A DNA stretch of 64,000 nt. It comes from Burkholderia ambifaria AMMD (GTDB lineage Bacteria; Pseudomonadota; Gammaproteobacteria; Burkholderiales; Burkholderiaceae). Location: contig NC_008392.1 of assembly GCF_000203915.1 (NCBI RefSeq), positions 434,001-498,000 on the forward strand. The letters run 5' to 3'. This document shows positions 27,512 through 36,159 of this stretch, one piece after another. How positions within the stretch are numbered: the first letter of the stretch is position 1; every line of letters starts with the position of its first letter. The notes beneath the pieces were generated by a model that made no database searches, was not told where the DNA came from, and saw only the letters and a program-made list of their open reading frames with translations. A program made the translations under genes and the position numbers.

Positions 27512-29527
27512 TCAGGGCAAACCGTAGGCGACCAGCCGCGCGGGATTGCCGCCGCCGCCGACCGGCACCACGATGTACTGCCGGTTGTCGGTGACGTAGG
27601 TCATCGGCGAGCCCGAGGCGTTGCCGTACCGCATTGGCAGTTCGAGCAGCGTGCGGCCGGTGCGCGGATCGAGCGCCCACAGGTAGGCGTCGTCGTTCTT
27701 GATCAGGTTCAGCGTGGTGGTCTGACTCAGCTGCGTCGGGTTCGCGGTCACGATCCCCTCCTGCGTGCCGAACAGCAGGCCGTTGGTGGCGATGAAGAAG
27801 CTGCGGCGGTCCCAGCCCAGCGGGCCGAGCTTGAGCCCCGCCAGCGCCGGGTGATCGACCGGCCCGCGCCCCACCGGGCGCATCCAGGCGTGGTCGCCGG
27901 TGCGCATGTCGATCGCCGTCAGGCGCCCGTAGGGCGGCTTCGAGATCGGCAGGCCGTCGGGCATGGTCAGCATCTTCGGCACGCCCGCGTACGTCTCGGT
28001 CGAGAACGGGAACAGGCCGATCACCGACGGCTTGGTTACCGAGGGGACGTACAGGTACCCCGTCTCGGGGCTGTAGGCGGCGCCGGTCCAGCTGCTGCCG
28101 CCGACATTGCCGGGCATCATCAGCGTGCCCTGCGTGCCGCCCGTGGCGGTCTGGTCGAGCGAGGGCGGCGTGTAGAGCGGCCCGTGCACGTATTTCGCGG
28201 CGGTGGCGCGCGCCTCGGCGCGCAGCGCCGGCGTGAAGTCGATCAGGTCGTCGTCGGCCAGGCCCTGGCGATCGAACGGCAGCGGCTTGGTCGGGGTCGG
28301 CTGGGTGGGCGAGACCACCTCGCTGGGCAGCGTCGAGGGCGGCGCGGGCCGCTCCACGATCGGCCAGACCGGCTTGCCGTTGGTGCGGTCGAACACGTAG
28401 ACGAAACCCTGCTTGGAGACCTGCGCGACCGCCTTCACGAGCCGGCCGTCGTGCCAGACGTCGAACAGCGTCGGCGCTGCGGGCGGATCGTAGTCCCACA
28501 GCCCGTGGTGGATCAGCTGGTAGTTCCAGACCAGCTTGCCGGTGCGCCCGCGCAGCGCCAGCAGGTTGTCGCCGAACCAGCCGTCGCCGACGCGCCGGCC
28601 GCCGTAGTAGTCGTTCGCGGGCGTGCTGACCGGCAGATAGGCGATGCCCGATTCGCTGTCGCAGCTCATCGGCGCCCAGACATTGGCGCCGCCGGTATTC
28701 ACGTTGGCGTTGCCGACCCAGGTGGAGGCGCCCGTCTCGCCGTTCTCGGGCACGGTGTGGAAGGTCCACAGCAGCTGGCCGGTGCGCGGGTCGAAGCCGC
28801 GCACGTCTCCCGGCGCCATCGGCTGCGCGAGCGGGAAATCGAGGATGTTCGAGCCGATGATCACCGCGCCGCCGCACACGATCGGCGGCGAGCTCATGCC
28901 GTACAGCGTCTGCGATACGCTGCGGCGCAGGTCCTGCTTCAGGTCGATCACGCCGCCGCTGCCGAAGCCGCTGTCGGGCTTGCCGGTGCGCGCATCGAGC
29001 GAGATCAGCAGCGCGCTGCCGGTGGCGAAGAAGATCCGCTCCACGCCGTCATGCTTCCAGTACGACACGCCGCGCTGCACGAAGCCGATGTTCGGCGGAT
29101 AGGCGAAGCTGGTGCCGTCCGCGGCCACGTAGCTCTTCGGATTGAAGACCCACAGCGTCTTGCCGGTGGCCGCGTCGATCGCCGCGATCTCGCTGAGCGA
29201 GGTGATCACGTAGAGGCGCCCGCCCGCCATCAGCGGGGTGGCCTCGTTCGCGTTCGGCCAGAGCTTCATGCCGCCGGCATTGGCCTGCGCCACGATCGCG
29301 TTGTCGGGCGAGTCCCACACCCACTTCTGGACCAGGTGACGGACATTGCCGGGATTGATCCGGTCGACCGGCAGGTATTTCGACGAGGCCTGGTCGGCCG
29401 CGTACTGCGGCCACTCGACCTCGCCGCCGCCGTAGCCAGGCGCGGCCTGCAGCGAGCCGCCAGCGAGGGCGACGCCGAACAGGGCAAGCCGTATCGCGAC
29501 GCTCGCGAGCGTCGATGTCGTTGCCAT
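27512..29527 (-). CDS. PQQ-dependent dehydrogenase, exported
   Basis: 671 aa with a Sec signal peptide ending near LQAAPG (about residue 28), then an eight-bladed beta-propeller with repeated DxxTGKxxW blade closures. WDYDPPAAP carries the active-site Asp block of quinoproteins. No N-terminal membrane domain or C-terminal cytochrome c is present, so it is a soluble periplasmic or secreted enzyme needing an external acceptor. The adjacent-Cys pair of methanol dehydrogenases is not seen. A quinoprotein converting enacyloxin IVa to IIa (hydroxyl to ketone) is known from Frateuria, and the B. ambifaria cluster has an equivalent gene; the same role is inferred. ATG 29527 follows AGGAG. Confidence 0.93.
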   Translation of the reverse strand: MATTSTLASVAIRLALFGVALAGGSLQAAPGYGGGEVEWPQYAADQASSKYLPVDRINPGNVRHLVQKWVWDSPDNAIVAQANAGGMKLWPNANEATPLMAGGRLYVITSLSEIAAIDAATGKTLWVFNPKSYVAADGTSFAYPPNIGFVQRGVSYWKHDGVERIFFATGSALLISLDARTGKPDSGFGSGGVIDLKQDLRRSVSQTLYGMSSPPIVCGGAVIIGSNILDFPLAQPMAPGDVRGFDPRTGQLLWTFHTVPENGETGASTWVGNANVNTGGANVWAPMSCDSESGIAYLPVSTPANDYYGGRRVGDGWFGDNLLALRGRTGKLVWNYQLIHHGLWDYDPPAAPTLFDVWHDGRLVKAVAQVSKQGFVYVFDRTNGKPVWPIVERPAPPSTLPSEVVSPTQPTPTKPLPFDRQGLADDDLIDFTPALRAEARATAAKYVHGPLYTPPSLDQTATGGTQGTLMMPGNVGGSSWTGAAYSPETGYLYVPSVTKPSVIGLFPFSTETYAGVPKMLTMPDGLPISKPPYGRLTAIDMRTGDHAWMRPVGRGPVDHPALAGLKLGPLGWDRRSFFIATNGLLFGTQEGIVTANPTQLSQTTTLNLIKNDDAYLWALDPRTGRTLLELPMRYGNASGSPMTYVTDNRQYIVVPVGGGGNPARLVAYGLP

Positions 29528-29602
29528 TGCTGTCTCCTGTTGCGAGCCCCCCGGCCCGAACACGTCCCGGCGCCCGGCCGCGCAGGCGCGCGGCGCAGGC
29601 GA

Positions 29603-30973
29603 TCAGGCCTGGCGAGGGAAACGGTTTCTCCAGCGCTGCCAGAGGATCAGCGCACCGACCGCCATGACGAGGTCGTGCGCGACGGTGATGCCGACGAGGC
29701 CCCAGCCAAGCGTGAATCCCATCACGTAGGCGAGCGGCACGCCCACCGGCCAGATCAGGATCATGCTGACCTTCATCGGGAACTTGGTGTCCTGCAGGCC
29801 GCGCAGCGCGCCCGTCAGGGTGTTGCGCGCCGCGTCGAAGATCTGCCCGACGGCGATCAGCACCAGGATGATCGACAGCGTGTGGTAGATGCCGGCGTTC
29901 TCCGGCGTGTCGGCCACAAATACACGCACGAACAGGCTCGGCACCAGCGCGAAGGCGGCCAGCACGATCAGCGAATAGATCACGCCCATGCGCGTGTAGG
30001 CGTCGCCGACCTCTTTCACGGCGCCGAGCCGGCCGCCGCCGAAGTGCCGGCTCGCCACCACGGTGGCCGCCTGCGACAGGCCGACGATCGGGATCACCAG
30101 CAACAGCAGGTAGCGCGTGGCGACCTGCTGCACGTTCAGCGCGGCGATGCCGAGCCAGCCCACCATCACCGTGGTCACGAAGAACGACAGGATCTCGTTG
30201 CCCATCTGCACCGAGATCGGCAGGCCGACCTTGACGATGCGCGTCACGCCCTGCTTGACTGCTTGTCCGTGCATCGCGAGCAGCCCGTAGGGACGGTGGC
30301 TGCCGTGGCTCAGCACGAAGCCGCCGAGCACCAGCGCCGCCGCCCAGGCCGTGATCGACTGCGCCCAGGCCAGGCCCTCGAGGCCGAGCATCGGGAAGCC
30401 GAACTTGCCGAAGATCAGCAGGTAGCCGAGCAGCGTCGTCAGCAACAGGCTGCAGAGGCTGTAGAGCAGCACCAGGGCCTGCTTCAGGATGCCCAACAGC
30501 AGCTGCACGCAGACCGAGATGATGCCGACGGCCGGCAGCGAATAAACATAGATGCGGAAGAAGCCGGTACAGGCGCCGACCAGCTCGGGCGGCTGGTGCA
30601 GGGCCGTGAGGATCGGGCCGATGAACAGCAGCACGACGATGGTCGGCACGCACAACAGCATCGCCACTGCCAGCGCCGCCGAGAACAGATGCCCGATCCG
30701 CTCGGGCTCGCGGCCCTCGCCCTTCACGTGGCCGATCAGCGGGCTCAGGGCGAACAACATGCCGAACACCACCGTCATCAGCAGCATTTGCACCGCGTTG
30801 ATCAGCAGGCCGGCGGCGAAGGTGGTGGCGTCGACGCGCGACAGCAGCAAGTTGCTGACGAAGCCACCGATCATCACGACGAACTGCGAGATCATGATCG
30901 GCAGCGAGATCTTCAATGCCTCGCGTGTCGACGACGGTGGCAATGTGGCGGTTTTTTCCACAAACCCATTCAT
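29603..30973 (-). CDS. MATE family efflux transporter
   Basis: 456 aa with about twelve hydrophobic segments in two homologous halves, typical of the multidrug and toxic compound extrusion family (NorM-like) driven by Na+ or H+. First gene of the exporter/tailoring operon, 75 bp before the PQQ dehydrogenase gene. Placed here it most likely exports the polyketide to the periplasm, where the quinoprotein can act on it, and gives self-protection (inference; the enacyloxin target EF-Tu is cytoplasmic). ATG 30973 follows AGAGGA. No resistant EF-Tu gene is seen in the window. Confidence 0.92.
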   Translation of the reverse strand: MNGFVEKTATLPPSSTREALKISLPIMISQFVVMIGGFVSNLLLSRVDATTFAAGLLINAVQMLLMTVVFGMLFALSPLIGHVKGEGREPERIGHLFSAALAVAMLLCVPTIVVLLFIGPILTALHQPPELVGACTGFFRIYVYSLPAVGIISVCVQLLLGILKQALVLLYSLCSLLLTTLLGYLLIFGKFGFPMLGLEGLAWAQSITAWAAALVLGGFVLSHGSHRPYGLLAMHGQAVKQGVTRIVKVGLPISVQMGNEILSFFVTTVMVGWLGIAALNVQQVATRYLLLLVIPIVGLSQAATVVASRHFGGGRLGAVKEVGDAYTRMGVIYSLIVLAAFALVPSLFVRVFVADTPENAGIYHTLSIILVLIAVGQIFDAARNTLTGALRGLQDTKFPMKVSMILIWPVGVPLAYVMGFTLGWGLVGITVAHDLVMAVGALILWQRWRNRFPRQA

Positions 30974-31391
30974 TATTTAGTTCCTCTACTCATATAAGCT
31001 GCGACAGGGAACGCCGGGATATTGAATGCCGCGCGCCGCGGACGCCGCCATGGCCATTACGCGCTTTCGGCCAGCGGTGCATGACGTCCGAGTGCAGCGA
31101 TCCTAACTGAACGGGTAGGGCTTGTGTCGGACTTCCTACCTACTAAATTTCGCAGTTTGATCGCGCTCCGTGCTTCGCCCACACTAGGCCGTGCCCGGTC
31201 TCCCATGCCTGCACGCCCGCGCTGCCAGACGGCGGCGAGACTACGCCGCGGTACGCGGCATTCGAGCACCTTCTCGCGAAATCCAAGCCTCACATCTCCA
31301 CGCGGCCGACCCCATATGCAGCGGCGCACGGGAGAACGTCCCCCGTGTCCGGGACACGGCGGTTCCGAATCCGACATGCCGAGGGAGCATC
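30974..31391. promoter_or_regulatory. Divergent intergenic region, MATE operon / LysE gene
   Basis: 418 bp without a supported gene, between the minus-strand exporter operon and the plus-strand LysE gene. It contains the second copy of the shared cluster motif. No clear sigma-70 boxes were placed. Confidence 0.5.
31138..31156 (+). promoter_or_regulatory. Shared cluster motif, copy 2
   Basis: ACCTACTAAATTTC plus AGT after two variable bases, matching 23465-23483 at 17 of 19 positions. It lies 165 bp upstream of the MATE start and about 240 bp upstream of the LysE start. AT-rich in a GC-rich setting. Confidence 0.4.
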
Positions 31392-31994
31392 GTGCCTACG
31401 ATAGATGCAATGCTGAAGATGTCGTTCTATGTCTCGCTGGTGCTGATCGTGCCGGGACCGACCAATACGCTGCTGCTCTCGGCCGGCCTGAAGGCCGGCA
31501 TCCGGGACACGTGGCGGCTGGTGGGCGCCGAGGCGGCGGGCTACGTCGTCGCAATCTCGATATGGGGCTTCTTCCTGCTGAGCCTGGTTGCCGGCAACAG
31601 CTGGATGCTCAGCGCGATCAAGGTGCTCAGCGCCGGATTCATCTTCTTTCTCGCGCTGAAGATGTGGACCCAGGGCCCGAAGCTGCGCGAGCTCAGCTCC
31701 GGCCCGGTCAGCACGCGCGACCTGTTCCTGGCCACGCTGACCAATCCCAAGGCGCTGCTGTTCGCGAGTACGCTGTTCCCGCTCACCGCCTTCGGCTCCG
31801 CGAGCCAGTTCGCCTGCACCATCGGCGTGTTTCTCCTGGTCCTGCTGCCGATCGGCATCGGCTGGGCCTGCCTCGGCGGCCTGCTGACCTCGAATCGCGC
31901 CTGGGCGGATCGCGCCTCGACCCTGCTGCGCTGCGCCTCGCTGGTGCTGTTGATGTTCTCGGCAACCCTCTTTTATTCCGCCTTCAGGCGGTGA
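31392..31994 (+). CDS. LysE/RhtB family exporter
   Basis: 200 aa inner-membrane protein with six hydrophobic segments and the PGPTNTLLLSAG motif at the N-terminus, the signature of LysE/RhtB amino-acid and small-molecule exporters. GTG 31392 is taken as the start because GAGGGA precedes it by 5 nt; ATG at 31410 is an alternative. It is divergent from the MATE operon and shares that intergenic region, so it may belong to the polyketide cluster, but a housekeeping role is equally possible. Confidence 0.88.
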   Translation: MPTIDAMLKMSFYVSLVLIVPGPTNTLLLSAGLKAGIRDTWRLVGAEAAGYVVAISIWGFFLLSLVAGNSWMLSAIKVLSAGFIFFLALKMWTQGPKLRELSSGPVSTRDLFLATLTNPKALLFASTLFPLTAFGSASQFACTIGVFLLVLLPIGIGWACLGGLLTSNRAWADRASTLLRCASLVLLMFSATLFYSAFRR

Positions 31995-32006
31995 GCTCGC
32001 GCATCG

Positions 32007-32037
32007 CGTCGCCGTCGTCCCTGCCGGGACGGCGACG
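32007..32037 (+). terminator. Hairpin after the LysE gene
   Basis: A strong interrupted stem: CGTCGCC pairs with GGCGACG and the inner GTCCC pairs with GGGAC around a TGCC loop. It starts 13 bp after the LysE stop. There is no T-run, so termination strength is uncertain. Confidence 0.4.
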
Positions 32038-32132
32038 CCGCGTCCTCAATCCCGCCGCCGCGAACGCAGCCTCCCCACCCCGCATGATCAAGGACTGCGC
32101 TTGCACAACGGCCATCACACCATACAAACGGT

Positions 32133-32750
32133 TTGAAAGTTCGCCGATACCCGAAGTACACCGGCTTTCACGGCTCTCAGTGCTTCGCGTCCGGCTCGCT
32201 TCCGGTCGTCGTGACAGCCGCGCGTCACCTCATGGAATACGGGACGGCGGGAGCGCTCCTGGTCATCGACAACACGACCGGCTGCGCCATCGACATCGAT
32301 ATCTACCTGCCGACTGCCGACACCGGCCAGCCCACCCGTGCCGCCGACACGCCGGAAGCCGATGACGAGGCGCGCCCGCGCGGGCTGCACGGCCGCGGCC
32401 GGCCCCGGCTCGGGGTGGTGTCGCGCGAAGTGACGCTGCTGCCGCATCAATGGGCGTGGCTGGCCGCGCAATCCGGCAACCTGTCCGCCGCCCTGCGCAA
32501 GCTCATCGAGATGCAGATCCAGCGCCACCCGGCAAACGACCCCGGCTACGAAGCGCGGAAGCGGGCCTGTCGTTTCGTGTCGACCATGGCGGGCGAATTG
32601 GACGATACCGATCGCGCCGTCCAGGCGCTGCTGTCGGACGACCATGCGAGCCTGCTGAGCGCCGTCGAACACTGGCCGCCCGATGTGCGCGATCACGCGC
32701 TGCTGCTCGCGACGGAGGGCAGCGACTGGCGATCGGCCGGCGAATCCTAG
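32133..32750 (+). CDS. DUF2239 family protein
   Basis: About 205 aa. It shows the DUF2239 pattern: an N-terminal FHGSQCFASGSL-type opening, an acidic middle (VIDNTTGCAIDIDI), then RGRPRLGVVSREVTLLP and HQWAWLAAQSGNLSAALRKLIE. Members are small cytoplasmic proteins of unknown function common in Proteobacteria. The start is unsure: TTG 32133 is assumed since no ATG or ribosome site lies near the conserved beginning and an in-frame stop stands at 32085. It lies after the LysE hairpin and is probably a separate transcript. Confidence 0.72.
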   Translation: MKVRRYPKYTGFHGSQCFASGSLPVVVTAARHLMEYGTAGALLVIDNTTGCAIDIDIYLPTADTGQPTRAADTPEADDEARPRGLHGRGRPRLGVVSREVTLLPHQWAWLAAQSGNLSAALRKLIEMQIQRHPANDPGYEARKRACRFVSTMAGELDDTDRAVQALLSDDHASLLSAVEHWPPDVRDHALLLATEGSDWRSAGES

Positions 32751-33039
32751 GTGCCGGCCCCTCGGGACCTCGTCGCATGCACGCGCCAACGCTGCCACGC
32801 AGCCAGCCGCAACGACAAGCGCGAGAAGCATGGGCAGTGTTCAGCCGCGAGTGCCGCCCCTCCAACCTCTCTGGTTCGGTGACGCTGGTTTCCGCTCTGA
32901 CGGCGGAAATGGCCGCTGCTAGGACGACTTTGTAGAAAGCATCGAATGCCCTCAAAATAACTCGATAGCCACCTACGCCCTTCTGACGAGTCGAGTGCGG
33001 ATGCGCCAGTTGCGTGCGCAAATCGGGCTCCTATCGCAC

Positions 33040-34332
33040 TCAGCGTCGCGCCGCCTTCGCGATGGCAATGACTGCACGATGCAAGGCGTCGGCCGTATCG
33101 AGCGGCGCGTGCTCGATCGCTCCGCCCGTTGCGCTCGTCGGGCGCGCTGCCTGATCGGGCGACGATGAGAACTTGACGACCGTGAGACGCGCACGCGGAT
33201 CGACGACTATCGCCTGACCGAAGCGGCCGCTCGCCGCGAATGAACCATCGCCATCGTTCAATTGATACCAGTAGTCCCGATAACTGTAGCCAGGCCGGCC
33301 AGGCGCGAGATTGCCCTTTGCGAAAGCCGCGGCGTTCGAGGCCGGTTGCAGGGCGAGGCGTGTTGAGCTCGAGGGAAAGCGCGCGTTGTCGCCGGTCGCG
33401 CTCGTGCGCACGAGTTCGCCAAAGCGCGCCGCATCGCGCAACGTGGTGTTGAGGCCCGCACTTGCCATTTCCGTGCCGGTGTGATCTACGACGATATCGG
33501 CGTCGTCGTCGGCGAGCTTGCTCCAGATCTCGCGCGATGCGAGCGCACTCCACGACTCGCCCGTCACGCGCCGGATCGCCCATGCCACCGCTTCCGGCGA
33601 GCCGTTTTGGTAATACCAGAGTCCACCCGCGCGTGCATCGGGCGAAGGCAGCGCGGCTTTCAGGAAGCGATGGATGCTGTCGGGCGCGCCACTCCCGCGC
33701 GGTACGAAGCCGACTGCCGCAAAGAGCCCGAGGTCCGGTGGCAATGCCGCCGGATAGCGCACGGGCACTTCCATGTCGAGATTCTGCTGGAGTGTCGCGT
33801 CGCCAAACGGCGTGCCGGCGAGTTCAGGCACATACGTCGAGAGCGGCGCGTCGGGCGCGAGCTTGCCGGCGGTGATCAGTTGCGCGGCGAGCAGGCCCGT
33901 CACCGATTTCGTCATCGACGCCCACATATGCGTCTGATGCGGGCCGAAGCCGTCGAAATAGCGCTCGAGCACGACGTGCCCGTCGCGCACGACGATGAAA
34001 CCATCGGTCTGCGTGCGGCGCAGGTAGTCGCTAAGTGTGAGCGTCGTGCCATCCACCGTGAAGGCAATCGAATCCGGATCGAGTTGCGGGCCGTCGGGCA
34101 GCGGGAGGGGCGTACGTGCGCGCTCGACGTTCGCGGTGGGGATGAACATGCGCGTGTTGCGCAGCTTCCAGCGCAGCGTGGTTTCCGGTCGCGCGCCGGT
34201 AGCGGCGGTGTTGTCGGCTTTCGCGACAGGTTCACGTGGGACGTCCGCACGCGTAGCAGGTGCGAAGACGCATGCCGCGCCCAACAAAAAGGCGAGCAGC
34301 GCGGGATTCGAACGATGGACGAGGCGATTCAT
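33040..34332 (-). CDS. Exported serine hydrolase, class C beta-lactamase fold (NylB-like)
   Basis: 430 aa with an N-terminal signal peptide (cleavage near ATRA, about residue 29). The SxxK motif is SMTK (near 139), with the YxN motif inside WYYQN. This arrangement is that of class C beta-lactamase-fold esterases and 6-aminohexanoate-dimer hydrolases (NylB), not of true beta-lactamases. It probably hydrolyses esters or amides in the periplasm; the substrate is unknown. ATG 34332 has only a weak GGAG upstream. It diverges from the porin gene with a 306-bp gap. Confidence 0.87.
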   Translation of the reverse strand: MNRLVHRSNPALLAFLLGAACVFAPATRADVPREPVAKADNTAATGARPETTLRWKLRNTRMFIPTANVERARTPLPLPDGPQLDPDSIAFTVDGTTLTLSDYLRRTQTDGFIVVRDGHVVLERYFDGFGPHQTHMWASMTKSVTGLLAAQLITAGKLAPDAPLSTYVPELAGTPFGDATLQQNLDMEVPVRYPAALPPDLGLFAAVGFVPRGSGAPDSIHRFLKAALPSPDARAGGLWYYQNGSPEAVAWAIRRVTGESWSALASREIWSKLADDDADIVVDHTGTEMASAGLNTTLRDAARFGELVRTSATGDNARFPSSSTRLALQPASNAAAFAKGNLAPGRPGYSYRDYWYQLNDGDGSFAASGRFGQAIVVDPRARLTVVKFSSSPDQAARPTSATGGAIEHAPLDTADALHRAVIAIAKAARR

Positions 34333-34638
34333 GTCGATGCAGGCTCCAATGTGATGATGTTTTTACCGTCGCCCGAGAATGAAAGATGAGGAAATCGGCG
34401 TCAAGGCCGCATCAGGCATAGGGGGATAACCGTCAGACATGCCATTGGCACGTCCGCGCCGCCACTTCGCGTTACCACGGACATCTCCAGGAGGAATGGT
34501 TCTATTCCCGACGCTTGATGGCCGAGGGCGTTCTCCTGCTCCACACTATCCGAAGGTGGCGACGAATCTGTCGAGGCGAATCTGCCATCGCCCATCATTT
34601 CGCAGGTCTTATCGAATAACAATGAACGAAGGAGACAA
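34333..34638. promoter_or_regulatory. Intergenic region upstream of porin and serine hydrolase
   Basis: 306 bp, no supported gene. It must carry the promoters of the divergent serine hydrolase and porin genes. The porin ribosome site GAAGGAG is at its right end. No confident operator was recognised. Confidence 0.45.
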
Positions 34639-35700
34639 ATGAAAAAGATCGTCTTATCCGCGCTAATTGCCGGTCTGTCACCCTGTCTGTCTCATGCGCA
34701 ATCCAGCGTCACGCTGTATGGCGACATCGGTGGGGGCGTGCGCTGGGTCAATGGTCAGAAGGGCGGTAGCGCAGTCATGTTCAACAACAACATCCTCACC
34801 GTGAATCGTTTCGGCCTTTACGGCAGGGAAGACCTCGGCAATGGCTTCGCTGCCATTTTCAAGCTCGAAAATGCCTTCAACAGCGGAACCGGCGCATTGA
34901 AGAGCGCCGGGGTACTCTTCTCGCAGGCAGCGTTCGTCGGTCTTTCAGGCAGCTTCGGGCGGCTCACCTTCGGCCGCCAGGTCAGCGCGAGCGAGTATTT
35001 CGCCACGCTCGTCGATCCCACCGGCGGTCAGGCACAGTCGCTCGCCATCCAGCCCAACGCGCTCTACTTCTTCAACTACTTCACCAACGAAACCCGTTTT
35101 AACAACACGATCAGCTACATCGGTCGTGCGGGCGGTTTCCGCTTTGGCGCCAGCTATTCGCCGGGCGGCGTCGCCGGCAATCTGCGCTCGGGCACCAATG
35201 TCTCCGGTACCGCCATGTACCAATGGGGCCCGGCGCTCGGCGGCTTCGGCTATCAGAAGACTTGGAACGCGACCGCGACGCAATGGGCCCAGACCTTTCA
35301 CGCAGGCGGCTCGCTGCAACTCGGTCCCGCGCGCCTCTACATGAGCTACGCCGATTTCAGCGTGAGCGCGGCCACTGAACGCCAACCCACCCGGCGCGAT
35401 CATATTCCGAGCATCGGCGTCATGGTCGTGGCCACCCCCGGGCTGCAATTCACGGCCGCCGCGTACTACGACAGCGCCCGTCATCTCGCCAATGCCAAAG
35501 ACGGCAGCGGGCACAAGGTCACGACCTATGCCATCGCCGAGTACTACCTTTCGAAGCGCACCGAGCTTTACGCCGAAGTCGACTACAACGGCTTCTCCGG
35601 CGCCTATCGAACCGACGCCATGAACATCGCGGGGCTCGGCATGCGCAACGGCGCAAGCTCGACGACCGGCGTCACGCTCGGCCTCATGACGCGGTTCTAG
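34639..35700 (+). CDS. OmpC-type general porin
   Basis: 353 aa outer-membrane porin of the beta-proteobacterial Porin_4 family. The signal peptide ends at SHAQSS, followed by SSVTLYGDIGGGV, the standard mature N-terminus. Amphipathic strands run throughout, with FGRLTFGRQ in the middle and a C-terminal Phe (MTRF) needed for BAM-dependent assembly. ATG 34639 follows GAAGGAG. It stands next to the alkylsulfatase operon, so it may admit its substrate, although no shared regulation is visible. Confidence 0.94.
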   Translation: MKKIVLSALIAGLSPCLSHAQSSVTLYGDIGGGVRWVNGQKGGSAVMFNNNILTVNRFGLYGREDLGNGFAAIFKLENAFNSGTGALKSAGVLFSQAAFVGLSGSFGRLTFGRQVSASEYFATLVDPTGGQAQSLAIQPNALYFFNYFTNETRFNNTISYIGRAGGFRFGASYSPGGVAGNLRSGTNVSGTAMYQWGPALGGFGYQKTWNATATQWAQTFHAGGSLQLGPARLYMSYADFSVSAATERQPTRRDHIPSIGVMVVATPGLQFTAAAYYDSARHLANAKDGSGHKVTTYAIAEYYLSKRTELYAEVDYNGFSGAYRTDAMNIAGLGMRNGASSTTGVTLGLMTRF

Positions 35701-35744
35701 GCAGTTTTGCCGCGTTCTTCCTCACTCAGCATTCACACGTCAAC

Positions 35745-36119
35745 ATGAAGATATCCACTCGCATCCCATGCATCGCCGTCGTGGTGATGCTCGCCGCGCT
35801 CAGCGACTGCGCGAGCGCCCAACCGGTTGCCGCAGAAGCGGCGCCCTCGTCCGCGACCGGTACGAAGGCAGCCGCAAGCGACGTCAAAGCCGCCAGGGCC
35901 GCGAACCGCAAGCTCGCGCACCGCGTGGAAAACGCACTGGCGCGCACGCGCGGCCTGAACTCCGCGCGCATCATCGTGACGGTACGCGGCGGACACGTCA
36001 CGCTCTCCGGCGCCGTGAACTACAACAAGCAGATCACATTCGCGGTCGAGGCCGCGCGCAAGGTCGAAGGCGTCATCGACGTCGATAACCGCATTCGCGT
36101 ATCGGGCGCATCGCTCTGA
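35745..36119 (+). CDS. BON-domain periplasmic protein
   Basis: 124 aa: signal peptide (cleavage near CASAQ, about residue 25), an Ala-rich linker, then one BON domain from about residue 60 with the conserved Gly-containing core GGHVTLSGAV and VEGVIDVDNRI. BON domains bind phospholipid or assist envelope integrity (OsmY-like). It is 44 bp after the porin stop and on the same strand, so cotranscription is likely. No clear ribosome site before ATG 35745. Confidence 0.85.
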   Translation: MKISTRIPCIAVVVMLAALSDCASAQPVAAEAAPSSATGTKAAASDVKAARAANRKLAHRVENALARTRGLNSARIIVTVRGGHVTLSGAVNYNKQITFAVEAARKVEGVIDVDNRIRVSGASL

Positions 36120-36124
36120 CGTTC

Positions 36125-36147
36125 GCATCCGGCTGCGCGCCGGATGC
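36125..36147. terminator. Bidirectional hairpin between convergent genes
   Basis: Perfect 9-bp stem GCATCCGGC / GCCGGATGC with a 5-nt loop, placed between the BON gene (plus) and the alkylsulfatase gene (minus), 5 and 12 bp from their stops. It lacks a long T-run. Confidence 0.6.
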
Positions 36148-36159
36148 GCCTGCACGACA

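Noticed and set aside
27395..30997. Plus-strand open frame of 1200 codons across the PQQ and MATE genes
   Set aside because: Shadow of two well-supported minus-strand genes; the translation is low-complexity and lacks any domain.
33040..34332. A true beta-lactamase resistance gene
   Set aside because: SxxK and YxN are present, but the surroundings match NylB/esterase-type hydrolases and no AmpR-like regulator is adjacent.
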